From IMG/VR virus record IMGVR_UViG_3300028416_000009, positions 28,108 through 92,107 of that record: 64,000 bases of DNA, one strand, 5' to 3'. Each line of letters begins with the position of its first letter. The stretch's first letter is position 1. Source of the stretch: a virus. A model generated the notes under the pieces. It was not told where the DNA came from. It worked only from the letters and a program-made list of their open reading frames with translations, and ran no database searches. Made by a program: the position numbers and the translations under genes. Below are positions 16,013 to 24,417 of the stretch, piece after piece.

Positions 16013-17701
16013 ATGAAAATATTATCAATAAATTTTGGATTTAATGGAAGTTTTTCTCTTCTCGTTGATGGTAAGATTATAAAACACACTTCATTCCATA
16101 AAATTAATTATGGAAATGACCGAAACATCATAAAAGATACGAGTCTTTCTTCTTTTATGTGGGGTGCGGATGTTACATTAGATGAAATCGATTGGGTCGT
16201 ACTTGTTGGGTATAAAGAATCTGACTTCAACTTCGATAGAGTTGCCTTTGTTCCCGAGAGCGAATACGAAATTAGTCCTCACTACACTCGAAAAGATTTT
16301 AGATTGGATTCAAAACAAGTTACCGACTTAGGGTCGTTAAATCCTCCATTCACTAAAAAACCATATGACTATATTAAGGGGCACTTTATATATAAAGACT
16401 TTGTTATTAAGTCGTATATCATTTCTCCTGATTTGTCTTACAATGCTTATGGATACCTAACGTCTAACTTCACAAATTCAATTAACATAACCGTTAGTAG
16501 TTTTGATGAGACACCTGTAGATGGGTCTGTTGTTTCAGTAAGTAAGGGTAATAACATTTCTATAGTGAATAGACCGATGATATCCGTAGGTAAACTCTAT
16601 CCTAAAATAACCGAATTATTAGGTTTTGGTTTGGGGTATTTAAATAGGAGTACGTTGTGTGATATGTCCACCAGATATAATATACCTGAGAACTTAAAAG
16701 ACATAATCGACGAGGGGGTTAACAACCCACTTAGTAAGATAAAAGACAATTACGAATTAAACTTTTTCTTTCAACACAGTACGTCTCAATACAAACAAGA
16801 CGAAAAAAGACATAAACAAATACCTTTTTCTTCGTTTAATGTGGACGATATTAATAGTAAATACGCACTTAAAACTGCGGCTATCACACAAAGAGTTATT
16901 GAAAATACTGTGATAAAACTAATAACTGAAAGTGTTAATAATTATTCAGGTAACTTTACTCATAACATAACACTTAGTGGTAGTGTGTTTGAAAACCGAA
17001 GACTTAATACTAAAATATTACAGACCTTTCCAGAATTAAACATTCATATTTCACCATTTAATAGTGAAGAAGTAACATCATTAGGAGGGGCATTATACGT
17101 TAATATGATAGAAGGAACTCGAAGAATCTATAATAGAGACTTTATTTTATCAACTTCCCCGTATTATGGTTCGTACGAAAATTTAGGTGACGAAATTAAC
17201 TATTCCGACTTGTCGTTAAAATTAAAAACTGACCTGATTGGGTATAAAACTAATAACCCTGAGTGTACAGAAAAGAGTTATGGCTATACCGGGATACTAT
17301 TTGATGTTAACTCTAAGGGATTTATAAATACTAAATCATTAATGATTAAAAACCCTTTTGAGAAACCTGTTGTCCTAATAAGTGAAGAATTTTATGTTAA
17401 ACATTTTAATAATGTTAAATACACATACAATAACAATACATTGTCAAAACCTAAAAAACCACATCTATTTAAGGAGTTTATTCATGATGATGGTTATGTT
17501 AATTTGTTTGTTGTTAATGAAACTGTTACACCATTCTTACACCGTATATTAAAAAATACTAATAATGAATATTTGGGTCATTATGACTTTACTAGTGTGA
17601 AAAATAAACATATTAATTATATTCAGACTTTATTTGAAATATCGGACGATTTAGATATTAAAACTTTAATTATTGATAATAAAATACACCACATAGAATG
17701 A
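16013..17701 (+). CDS. NodU/CmcH-type carbamoyltransferase
   Basis: 562 residues. The N-terminal start MKILSINFGFNGSFSLLVDG is the ASKHA-like opening of the family, and GSVFENRRLNTKI (about residue 322) followed by SPFNSEEVTSLGGALY matches the conserved segment of carbamoyltransferases (SGGVALN..N, then GD.G.A.GAA). The C-terminal 170 residues correspond in place to the catalytic adenylation domain but are divergent. It would transfer a carbamoyl group from carbamoyl phosphate to a hydroxyl. The stop overlaps the start of a 2OG oxygenase, so a hydroxylate-then-carbamoylate pair is possible (inference). Substrate could be a sugar or a modified base. Confidence 0.8.
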   Translation: MKILSINFGFNGSFSLLVDGKIIKHTSFHKINYGNDRNIIKDTSLSSFMWGADVTLDEIDWVVLVGYKESDFNFDRVAFVPESEYEISPHYTRKDFRLDSKQVTDLGSLNPPFTKKPYDYIKGHFIYKDFVIKSYIISPDLSYNAYGYLTSNFTNSINITVSSFDETPVDGSVVSVSKGNNISIVNRPMISVGKLYPKITELLGFGLGYLNRSTLCDMSTRYNIPENLKDIIDEGVNNPLSKIKDNYELNFFFQHSTSQYKQDEKRHKQIPFSSFNVDDINSKYALKTAAITQRVIENTVIKLITESVNNYSGNFTHNITLSGSVFENRRLNTKILQTFPELNIHISPFNSEEVTSLGGALYVNMIEGTRRIYNRDFILSTSPYYGSYENLGDEINYSDLSLKLKTDLIGYKTNNPECTEKSYGYTGILFDVNSKGFINTKSLMIKNPFEKPVVLISEEFYVKHFNNVKYTYNNNTLSKPKKPHLFKEFIHDDGYVNLFVVNETVTPFLHRILKNTNNEYLGHYDFTSVKNKHINYIQTLFEISDDLDIKTLIIDNKIHHIE

Positions 17702-18330
17702 TAGGAGAAAACCCAACCACCAAAAATGAATTAAATGAAATTTTATCATCAAACACTTTTAGAACGAAAGAGTTTAATCAGGTGTATAGTTTTTCTAACT
17801 CATTTGATGAATCTGAAATCCAACACATTATTGATTACTGCTCAACACTACCAGCGGTAAACGCCGAAATTGGTAGTGATATGGAATCAGAAGATATAAA
17901 TGAAGGGGTTAGAAGTTCTATTGTTAGGTGGGTTCCAATGAACGAAGAGACCAAATATATTTACGAACGACTAATCAATATGGCATTAGAAGCTAATAAT
18001 GAGTTATGGGGGTTTGACGTAAATAGTATTATAGAGGAAATACAATATACCGAATATTATGGAACTAACGACGGTCATTACGATTGGCATTTAGACATTG
18101 GAGATGAAATCGACTATCGTAAAATATCAATTACAGTACAACTCTCTGATAAGGACGAATATGAAGGAGGTCACTTAGAAATGAAAACAGGTCCTATAGA
18201 TTTAATCACACCCAAAGAAAAGGGATTATCAACAATATTTCCTTCTTTTATGTTACATCGGGTGAATAAAGTAAAAACAGGGCTTCGTCGTTCTTTAGTG
18301 TTATGGATTAGTGGTCCACCCCTTAGGTAA
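17698..18330 (+). CDS. 2OG-Fe(II) oxygenase, PKHD-type hydroxylase
   Basis: 210 residues with the facial triad HxD at His131-Leu-Asp133 (HYDWHLD), the distal His187 (FPSFMLHRVN) and the 2-oxoglutarate-binding Arg near 197-198 (TGLRRSLVLW). The layout matches PiuC/prolyl-4-hydroxylase-like proteins, which are common in marine phages. It hydroxylates an unknown substrate with O2 and 2OG. It overlaps the carbamoyltransferase stop by 4 bases, so they are co-translated. It is one of six such proteins in the window. Confidence 0.88.
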   Translation: MIGENPTTKNELNEILSSNTFRTKEFNQVYSFSNSFDESEIQHIIDYCSTLPAVNAEIGSDMESEDINEGVRSSIVRWVPMNEETKYIYERLINMALEANNELWGFDVNSIIEEIQYTEYYGTNDGHYDWHLDIGDEIDYRKISITVQLSDKDEYEGGHLEMKTGPIDLITPKEKGLSTIFPSFMLHRVNKVKTGLRRSLVLWISGPPLR

Positions 18331-18566
18331 TGGTTTTAAACATAATACTTTACATATCGTTTGTAACCTGTTTAGTTATCTTAGTAATTCGTATAGCAGA
18401 AAGATTCCCTAACGCCTTAGATGTTGATATTACAGACCCATTAAGTGTCTTAGACGAAGAAGAACCCGTTAGTGATATATGTGTTGTTTGCGCAAGAAAA
18501 AAGGGGTCTGAACCCCTTTTAACCTGTAGTGATGAAAAATGTATTAACAATAGTGATACACACTAA
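18330..18566 (+). CDS. Small membrane protein with zinc-binding-like tail
   Basis: 78 residues: an N-terminal membrane helix (about 3-22), an acidic linker, and a C-terminal cluster ICVVCARKKG...LLTCSDEKC with four cysteines in two pairs that could hold zinc. It overlaps the oxygenase stop by one base. Function unknown. Confidence 0.6.
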   Translation: MVLNIILYISFVTCLVILVIRIAERFPNALDVDITDPLSVLDEEEPVSDICVVCARKKGSEPLLTCSDEKCINNSDTH

Positions 18567-18978
18567 ATTCCATTTCTCGATATTCTATATTAAACTTACC
18601 TTGTTTTTTTCCTTCTTCAACAACTAATTTAAACTCCTCTCTATTAATTGTATTGTATTTCTTTTCACCTACTTTAAAACTTGATATCCCCAATCTTTCC
18701 GACTCATCATTCAAAGACAACCATTTTTGGTATTCTTCGTTTTGTCTATTAACGGTTTGTTCTTGTTTATGTAAATGTATTAAATCCTTTAGTTCCGATT
18801 TTGTTAACTCTCTAACTATGTGTTTTGAAAAACTATATGAGTTTCCATCATACAAAAAGTTAGAGGGTTTAGGTGTTTGGTTTTGTAAATCGTATAGTTC
18901 TTTACCATCAATGTGAACAGGTATTACCTCTTCACATTTATTGCTTAATTCTGGTGTAACAATACAATATCTAACCAC
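18544..18978 (-). CDS. Phage protein, unknown
   Basis: 144 residues. A helical, polar middle (KSELKDLIHLHKQEQTVNRQNEEYQKWL) and a beta-like front (YCIVTPELSNKCEEVIPVHIDG). It overlaps the plus-strand gene ending at 18566 and abuts the gene at 18978-19205 with a one-base overlap, so the two form a minus-strand unit. Family not recognised. Confidence 0.6.
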   Translation of the reverse strand: MVRYCIVTPELSNKCEEVIPVHIDGKELYDLQNQTPKPSNFLYDGNSYSFSKHIVRELTKSELKDLIHLHKQEQTVNRQNEEYQKWLSLNDESERLGISSFKVGEKKYNTINREEFKLVVEEGKKQGKFNIEYREMEFSVYHYC

Positions 18979-19205
18979 TAAACTAGAACTATTTCTCCGT
19001 TAACTAATTGATGTGTCTCTGGTGAAAAATTCTCAGGCAATGAGCTAACCTCTATTATTGTGTGTGTTGTGTTATTAAACTCATCGAAAGTAACTACAGT
19101 GTCTTCGTGTTGACATACTAATACTCCGTCACTTAATTGTGAGTTTTCTGATAACCATGCTAATTCGATTTCACTTGAACCTATTTTTGTTACAATTGTA
19201 TACAT
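18978..19205 (-). CDS. Small beta-rich protein, unknown
   Basis: 75 residues, mostly short strands (MYTIVTKIGSSEIELAW, TVVTFDEFNNTTHTIIEV). It is co-directional with the putative head protein upstream (19227) and the gene downstream (18544). Family not recognised. Confidence 0.6.
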   Translation of the reverse strand: MYTIVTKIGSSEIELAWLSENSQLSDGVLVCQHEDTVVTFDEFNNTTHTIIEVSSLPENFSPETHQLVNGEIVLV

Positions 19206-19226
19206 TTATATTATTTTTTAAAATTA

Positions 19227-19670
19227 TTATTCTTCAGTTGAATCTTCTTCTGACGATTCTTCTAATGCTTCTTCAGTTTCATCCATGATTTTGTTAACCA
19301 TAGCAGAACCTGCACCTGCCGCTGCTGCTCTACCTAAAGACATTAAAGCCGGATTTTCATTCAATTCCTCTTCAGTCATCCACCCTTCTTTAAGTGAAGT
19401 TTCTTTACATTTTTCACCGTATGATTCTACCATTTCGTTTAATGATTCACACATCTTACCGTATGATTCCATACACGTACCTTCGTTTGCACATGCTATT
19501 TCGTACATCATAGAACCACATTTTTCCATTAGTTCGTTTAATACGTTTAACTTTTCTTCAGATTCGTTTATCGTAAACTCAAATCTTGAAAAGTCTAATT
19601 TTTTAGTTGCTGATTCGTGAAGACCTTGTATTCTTTCAATCTCTTCTTGAATTAAGTTAAAATTTTTCAT
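19227..19670 (-). CDS. Putative processed head protein (LxE leader)
   Basis: 147 residues. The leader ends in GLHE-S at residue 19, matching the (I/L)xE cleavage rule of T4-type prohead proteases. The body has four to five cysteines spaced through helices (EKCGSMMYE, GTCMESYGKMCESL), an Ala/Gly-rich segment (AAAAGAGSAM) and a very acidic tail. TATTTATA lies 17 bases upstream. No enzymatic motif; probably an internal or core protein. Confidence 0.65.
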   Translation of the reverse strand: MKNFNLIQEEIERIQGLHESATKKLDFSRFEFTINESEEKLNVLNELMEKCGSMMYEIACANEGTCMESYGKMCESLNEMVESYGEKCKETSLKEGWMTEEELNENPALMSLGRAAAAGAGSAMVNKIMDETEEALEESSEEDSTEE

Positions 19671-19687
19671 ATCTGTTTTTGTTTATA

Positions 19688-19695
19688 TATAAATA
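19688..19695 (-). promoter_or_regulatory. TATTTATA motif, candidate phage late promoter
   Basis: TATTTATA on the minus strand, 17 bases before the start at 19670. Confidence 0.45.
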
Positions 19696-19703
19696 CCATT
19701 AAG

Positions 19704-20288
19704 TTATGGTTTCTCCTTAATTTGTGTTTGCCACTCTTTAAAGTTGGTTCTTTTATTTTTAGGTACCCATTTCCAATGTTCGGACAAAGAAGAGTGTTCA
19801 ATTTCGATATAATTAGGAATCAACTCTTTTTGATATTTCTCCCATAGTGTGTAAGTAACTTCTTCTAACCCATCGTCTTCAATACTTAGACTTAAATGAG
19901 ACCCTTCGTTATTTATAAATTCTTCATATATAGGATATTCATACACATTAATTGACTGTATTATATTATTACGTTCTCGGTAATTCTTAATTTCCTCAAT
20001 ATCTTTATACATAAAGATTACTAATACATCTTTTAACTCATCAATCGACTTGTGAAGTAGACCTGAACATGAAGGACAAAACGCAACGTAATTGTCTGAA
20101 GAATTAAGTTTGTCTTTAAATGTTTCGTCATTATAAATAATTTCTTCCCATCTCTCATGGATTAAGTTATCATAATCAGAGTCTATTATATATGCGGTGA
20201 TTTTATTACCAGCACCGTGAGGTCCTGTCACAATAACTTTACTGTATTTGTCTATTATCTCTTTATGGTCAAAATAATTTTTACTCAT
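19704..20288 (-). CDS. P-loop protein with variant Walker A (sulfotransferase- or kinase-like)
   Basis: 194 residues. VIVTGPHGAGNKITAYII near residue 18-35 is a P-loop in which the usual GK(S/T) is replaced by GNKIT. Later IDELKDVLVIFMYKDIEEIKNYRERNN looks like the second nucleotide-contacting segment of sulfotransferase-type P-loop proteins. It may bind PAPS or a nucleotide; the variant leaves the reaction open. The gene ends with a basic, Trp-containing tail (HWKWVPKNKRTNFKEW). Confidence 0.5.
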   Translation of the reverse strand: MSKNYFDHKEIIDKYSKVIVTGPHGAGNKITAYIIDSDYDNLIHERWEEIIYNDETFKDKLNSSDNYVAFCPSCSGLLHKSIDELKDVLVIFMYKDIEEIKNYRERNNIIQSINVYEYPIYEEFINNEGSHLSLSIEDDGLEEVTYTLWEKYQKELIPNYIEIEHSSLSEHWKWVPKNKRTNFKEWQTQIKEKP

Positions 20289-20341
20289 TTTCTATAAATT
20301 ATAAGCAAATATAAGATATATATAAGAATATGTAAACGATT

Positions 20342-20623
20342 ATGTACTATGAAGATTATGTGGTGATGACAAATACTGGTATGACAAATAAGTCTACCTT
20401 ATTAGACACGTTAAAGAGTTACGAACTGTATAAACAGATGACGTATAGAGAATGGGAATCCACTATAACTTTCTCAACAGTGGATGGGTTTGATAATAAT
20501 ATGGAGGCTCTAATTTATTATGGTGGTATAACCTTAGAGAGATTAGAATATTATGAAAAGTACGAAGAATGTAAAAAATTAAATAACATTTTGAAACTTT
20601 ACGAACCGATAATCAGAAAATAA
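20342..20623 (+). CDS. Small protein with ExYExC motif
   Basis: 93 residues, helical, with LEYYEKYEECKKLNNILKLY near the end, the family signature shared with the proteins at 11750, 13215, 51352 and 52767. Function unknown. Confidence 0.6.
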   Translation: MYYEDYVVMTNTGMTNKSTLLDTLKSYELYKQMTYREWESTITFSTVDGFDNNMEALIYYGGITLERLEYYEKYEECKKLNNILKLYEPIIRK

Positions 20624-20634
20624 CCCAAAAATGT

Positions 20635-20665
20635 TTTGGTAATACAAACTTAATTCTTATCTTTG
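20635..20665 (+). promoter_or_regulatory. Host-type promoter
   Basis: TTTG (20635-20638), exactly 19 bases, TATCTTTG (20658-20665). Near-ideal Bacteroidota promoter for the gene at 20689. Confidence 0.75.
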
Positions 20666-20688
20666 TTGAACATTAAAAGATAACAATT

Positions 20689-21105
20689 ATGACCGTACAC
20701 GAAAAATCTCAAGAGCAAAACCAATCTTCACTTAAAAAAGGAAAAATCATTTCCTCATTAACTAAGGGTAAGACCCGTGTTTATGAAGTTGAACTTCAAG
20801 GACGTGATTATTGGAGAACGTATACTGTTGAGTTTTTAATAGAAAATGTTTATTTTTTTAACAGTAGATTAGTATCTTTGGATTTAAAAATGACTAAAAT
20901 CGCAAGTGGTAGTATGGATTTGACACGTTTCGAAACGGCTAAAGAGGATGTTGAAGTGTTCAAATCTCACAAAACCAAAGGAGAGTTAAGTCGATTAGTG
21001 GTTGATTTTTCAAGTAAAGCAAAGTCACAACTTCTAAAAGATAGTGTATTCAAAGCGGCGTGTTACGGAGTAAAACATCTACATATAAATAAAGTGGTAA
21101 TATAA
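20689..21105 (+). CDS. Phage protein, unknown
   Basis: 138 residues, basic. Beta-rich core (KTRVYEVELQGRDYWRTYTVEFLIENVYFF) and a helical end (SSKAKSQLLKDSVFKAACYGVKHL). A strong host-type promoter drives it, and the glutathione peroxidase gene follows after 5 bases, so they share a transcript. Family not recognised. Confidence 0.65.
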   Translation: MTVHEKSQEQNQSSLKKGKIISSLTKGKTRVYEVELQGRDYWRTYTVEFLIENVYFFNSRLVSLDLKMTKIASGSMDLTRFETAKEDVEVFKSHKTKGELSRLVVDFSSKAKSQLLKDSVFKAACYGVKHLHINKVVI

Positions 21106-21110
21106 TAATT

Positions 21111-21632
21111 ATGAAAAGTAGTTTTAATCAATTCATACAAAAAACCTACGATGGTAGAGTAATAGACCCATCATATGTTCGATTCAGAGGTATGAAATCA
21201 ATAGTAATAAATGTGGCATCAGAATGTGGGTACACGGATACTAACTATAAAGATATTTTTGAATTCGCAACCAAAATGAAAGACAAGGTATCGATATACC
21301 TATACCCTTCGAATGACTTTGGAGGTCAAGAACCTAAAAGTGAAGAAGAAATCGCTAAGTTCTGTGATAAGTATGGAGTCTTAGATTTATATCCTACGGT
21401 TAAACTAATGAATAAAATATCGGTTAAAGATAGTGAGTTATTTCAATACTTACAATATGACAACAACTTAACACAAGAAGGGGTTAATTGTGAAGTAACA
21501 TGGAATTTTCAAAAGTTTTTAATTAATACTGACGGTAGTTTGTGGGGATATTTATACCCTGAAGAATCATTAACAAACCAAAAAAACATTGAGGAATGGT
21601 GTAATAATATGGAAATAATTAAAGATTATTAA
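21111..21632 (+). CDS. Glutathione peroxidase-family thiol peroxidase
   Basis: 173 residues. All three family signatures are present: NVASECGYT with peroxidatic Cys39, YPSNDFGGQEP (normally FPCNQFGGQEP), and TWNFQKFLI with the catalytic Trp and Asn. A second cysteine near residue 85 (IAKFCDKYG) sits where thioredoxin-dependent members place the resolving Cys. It would reduce peroxides in the cytoplasm using thioredoxin or glutathione, protecting the infected cell or late DNA replication (inference). It is cotranscribed with the gene at 20689. Confidence 0.88.
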   Translation: MKSSFNQFIQKTYDGRVIDPSYVRFRGMKSIVINVASECGYTDTNYKDIFEFATKMKDKVSIYLYPSNDFGGQEPKSEEEIAKFCDKYGVLDLYPTVKLMNKISVKDSELFQYLQYDNNLTQEGVNCEVTWNFQKFLINTDGSLWGYLYPEESLTNQKNIEEWCNNMEIIKDY

Positions 21633-21633
21633 T

Positions 21634-21819
21634 ATGTTGATAGAACCTAAAGAAAAGAATATTGAGAAAATGCCAAATCAAAAATGGCATCAAATCATAT
21701 CGTTTATTAAATCAGGAATTCGTATATTTGGGTATTGTTTAATCCCGTTCGATTTAATTTCTGCGACTATAGTGTTAGTCATTTCAGAAATTATTGGAAT
21801 AGTAGAAGAATTAGTGTAA
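21634..21819 (+). CDS. Small hydrophobic protein, unknown
   Basis: 61 residues; hydrophilic front (MLIEPKEKNIEK) and a hydrophobic second half (about 36-60, CLIPFDLISATIVLVISEIIGI) likely to insert in membrane. It is one base after the peroxidase gene and overlaps the next start by one base. Confidence 0.55.
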   Translation: MLIEPKEKNIEKMPNQKWHQIISFIKSGIRIFGYCLIPFDLISATIVLVISEIIGIVEELV

Positions 21820-21992
21820 TGGAAAATATGTTTTTTGAATCCTTAAAAAAAGAATACTTTGTTTTAGTCGAATCTCGTGAAGAGGCACTATTTTTAGGTG
21901 ACCACGATAAAATTAAAACAGTTGAAAGAATTATGGGTCATATATGGTCTTTGTTAAAAGAAGATTATTATAAAGACCCGGAGATAGTTTAA
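21819..21992 (+). CDS. Small helical protein, unknown
   Basis: 57 residues from the ATG at 21819 (TAATG overlap with the previous stop). Two helices with a central EEALFLGDHDKIKTVERI, weakly like the helical-hairpin family with the ExYExC motif but lacking its Cys. It ends five bases before the tmRNA. Confidence 0.5.
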   Translation: MENMFFESLKKEYFVLVESREEALFLGDHDKIKTVERIMGHIWSLLKEDYYKDPEIV

Positions 21993-21997
21993 TTAAT

Positions 21998-22414
21998 GGG
22001 GGTGACTTGGAATTGATTGGCAGGGTCAGTTATACGGGGCACGTAGTGAGATGTTTCCTATCACTTTAATCTACGGTGACAATTTTTTTAGACGGCAACG
22101 TTTACAACGAGATGGCAATGTTCGGCTTAGTGGCTGACGAAGCTATCGTTAACGCATAGTTAGACTACGTGTTAACAGTAACCCACTCTAAGAGTCGGTT
22201 ACATGGGGTCGGTCAGGACACATAACCTAGCAACAGAAGTCCGCAGTGTGGTAGAGTACGATTAAACCCTAAATTGAATCGTTCATTGGGTGTTGGTTGC
22301 AATGATAAATAATAACCAACAAATTTCGGAGTATTAGAAAATACTGACCTAAACGTGTAGTCCTTTATAGGTGGACTGAACAAGACCCGGGTTCGAAACC
22401 CGGCACCTCCACCA
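21998..22414 (+). ncRNA. ssrA: tmRNA (SsrA)
   Basis: 417 bases. The tRNA-like ends pair as GGGGGTG/CACCTCC with a T-arm around TTCGAAA, discriminator A and an encoded CCA (unlike the tRNAs here). A first pseudoknot stem CGTAG/CTACG is visible before the message part. An open frame of 22 codons starts at about GAC 22091 and stops at TAG 22157-22159. It would rescue stalled ribosomes and tag proteins for proteolysis. The tag ends in IVNA rather than the usual LAA. Confidence 0.9.
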
Positions 22415-22420
22415 TTAGAT

Positions 22421-22450
22421 AAACCACTCCTTAATCGGGGTGGTTTTTTT
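22421..22450 (+). terminator. Terminator after tmRNA
   Basis: 10-bp stem AAACCACTCC/GGGGTGGTTT (one GU pair), 6-base loop and a T tract. Confidence 0.85.
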
Positions 22451-22497
22451 ATTATAGAACGTCTATACTTTACGGTTAGGTTTTGTATTATTAAATT

Positions 22498-23268
22498 ATG
22501 AGAATTATATATAGTTTTAATACGAGTGTTGGGGATGACGACTATTTTAAAGGAGTTAATTTAGAACATAACTTTTTGTTCTATGAATTATCTATTAGGT
22601 TGTGTCGACAATATTATCCGGTGACGTTATATACTGATGAATACGGAGCAGAACGTTTAGGTCATTTAGTGGATGAGGTTAAAATGTTAAAAAAAGACCC
22701 TGAGAACTACATATGGAGTGAACCAAAGTTTGAGGCCATAAGTAATGAGACAGGAGACTTTTTACACGTTGATGGGGATTTGTTTATTACTAAACCTTTC
22801 ACATTAAATGATTCTGATGTGTATTATGACCACACTGAAGTTACACTACACGAGTATTACTACAAAGAAAATTTAAAAAACTTTACAGATTATGGTATTG
22901 GTGAAGTATTCCCTGAATGGAGCAACAAATATTTGGGGGCGTTTAATATTGGTATTATGGGTTTTAGAACCGATGAAATAAAAAACATCTACTTAGATAG
23001 ATATTTTAAGATGAAAGATTGGTTTTACAATGTGTTTCCACATGAAAAAGTCGAAGCTATAATACCAAGTATGACATTAGGGGAACATAGTTTAGCTTGT
23101 TTGTCTGAATATTATAATTGGAAATCCACTCCCTTATACGATGAAAACCAATATTTACATATGTATGGTGGACGTAAACATTTAGATATGTTTTATCAAT
23201 TTGCTAAGTCATATTTAGAAAATAGGGAATTTAAAACATATAAAGACAATGGAAATATTATCACATAA
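22498..23268 (+). CDS. Glycosyltransferase-like protein (GT-A fold)
   Basis: 256 residues. FLHVDGDLFITKPF near residue 90 holds the DxD metal and nucleotide-sugar site. The front (MRIIYSFNTSVGDDDYF) and the pattern NKYLGAFNIGIMGF with HEKVEAIIPSMTLGEHSLACL resemble bacterial capsular and LPS transferases that act on soluble sugars. It overlaps the nucleotidyltransferase gene by 20 bases and precedes a sulfotransferase, so the three may build one modified glycan (inference). Confidence 0.72.
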   Translation: MRIIYSFNTSVGDDDYFKGVNLEHNFLFYELSIRLCRQYYPVTLYTDEYGAERLGHLVDEVKMLKKDPENYIWSEPKFEAISNETGDFLHVDGDLFITKPFTLNDSDVYYDHTEVTLHEYYYKENLKNFTDYGIGEVFPEWSNKYLGAFNIGIMGFRTDEIKNIYLDRYFKMKDWFYNVFPHEKVEAIIPSMTLGEHSLACLSEYYNWKSTPLYDENQYLHMYGGRKHLDMFYQFAKSYLENREFKTYKDNGNIIT

Positions 23269-23734
23269 TCACAAACAAATAATAATCGATTTAAATAAAA
23301 TCACAGATAATAAAATTAGTGTCGGAGGTAGTATTGAAGATTATTTATTACTCGGAACGGCGGATAAACCTATTGGGGATATTGATTTTATTATTGATGA
23401 TAACGAAACCTTTGAAAAAATAAAAAATCACTTTGATTTACCAGAACGTAAACCTTCATACTATAGTCGTTTATGTGACTTTGAATTTAGAGATAAGTAT
23501 ACAATAACGATTAATGGGGTTACGGTAGATTTCTTGGTTAACACAGGGGAAAGTGTAGTTTGTAGTGAATTAACCGAAACAGTATATGACGACATACCTA
23601 TTAAACATGGTACCCTTAAATGTAAAATAATTTTATTAGAAAATTGGATTAGAAATTCAATCCCTAATGATGTGTGGGCGCATGAAAAATTTAGTAAAAT
23701 ATTAAAAAAATATGAGGGTCTTAATAATATGTAA
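23249..23734 (+). CDS. Nucleotidyltransferase-fold protein
   Basis: 161 residues with the pol-beta-type signature: SVGGSIEDYLLLG followed by GDIDFIID (the two catalytic Asp) and a third acidic residue in GVTVDFLV. It would transfer a nucleotide, perhaps to a small molecule, a tRNA or a protein. It overlaps genes on both sides (20 and 23 bases). Confidence 0.72.
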   Translation: MEILSHNHKQIIIDLNKITDNKISVGGSIEDYLLLGTADKPIGDIDFIIDDNETFEKIKNHFDLPERKPSYYSRLCDFEFRDKYTITINGVTVDFLVNTGESVVCSELTETVYDDIPIKHGTLKCKIILLENWIRNSIPNDVWAHEKFSKILKKYEGLNNM

Positions 23735-24239
23735 TTCAAGATGTGGTTCAACAAATTTGATGAAATCAATCTCTTCATACTATAATATCCCTTCATTGTT
23801 TGAGCCTTTCAACACACAAAAAGAAATTCCTTTAAATGACCATGTGGTAGTAAAGACTTTGATTAATCATAACACCTTATCTGAATATATTAAACTTTCT
23901 AAGTATTTTGATAAAGTAATCTTACTTAGTCGTAGAGATATTATTGCCATGTCTGAATCGCTTTATTGGGTCTCTAAGACGTGGAGAGAAGATGGTTTTA
24001 AAACTGACACTAACTATCATCTATCCGAATATGAATATAACGAACAGATTGATGTTACTGAAAAAGAATTGCACCGTAAAGTAATTGATAGAGTTGAAAT
24101 GATGAACAATTTATCTAAGGAGTTAAACATTCCTTTAGATTACTATGAAGACGTGTTTTATAAAAATAAACGTTTAAACGATAATGAAATTGGTTTGGAC
24201 TTGAAGTTCTTAGATAATACCCTTAAACTTAGAAAGTAA
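23712..24239 (+). CDS. Sulfotransferase-like protein
   Basis: 175 residues. NSRCGSTNLMKSI (residues 8-20) is the PAPS 5'-phosphosulfate loop, and KVILLSRRDIIAMSESL (about 69-85) is the 3'-phosphate segment with the typical Arg and Ser. It would move a sulfuryl group from PAPS to a hydroxyl or amine of an unknown acceptor, likely a glycan given the glycosyltransferase two genes upstream. APS kinase at 38388 could supply PAPS. Confidence 0.75.
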   Translation: MRVLIICNSRCGSTNLMKSISSYYNIPSLFEPFNTQKEIPLNDHVVVKTLINHNTLSEYIKLSKYFDKVILLSRRDIIAMSESLYWVSKTWREDGFKTDTNYHLSEYEYNEQIDVTEKELHRKVIDRVEMMNNLSKELNIPLDYYEDVFYKNKRLNDNEIGLDLKFLDNTLKLRK

Positions 24240-24252
24240 TGTTTGTTAAAAA

Positions 24253-24279
24253 CAAAAGAGGACGGACTGTCCTCTTTTG
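24253..24279 (+). terminator. Hairpin, likely terminator
   Basis: Perfect 11-bp stem CAAAAGAGGAC/GTCCTCTTTTG with a 5-base loop. The T run is inside the stem. The following 140 bases up to 24417 hold no gene I can support. Confidence 0.65.
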
Positions 24280-24417
24280 GTAGATAATTTAACCCCCTTT
24301 TCTATTTAAGATTATGGTACGAAACCACTTGAATCTTAGTTGATTCATTTAATAAATATCTCGCATTATAATAAAGGCAAGGTCCTTATTTAAAAAAAAC
24401 AATGACGTAAAAAAAGT

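Noticed and set aside
22021-22090. Small protein genes inside the tmRNA
   Set aside because: The region belongs to the tmRNA pseudoknot; the only sensible frame is the tag.
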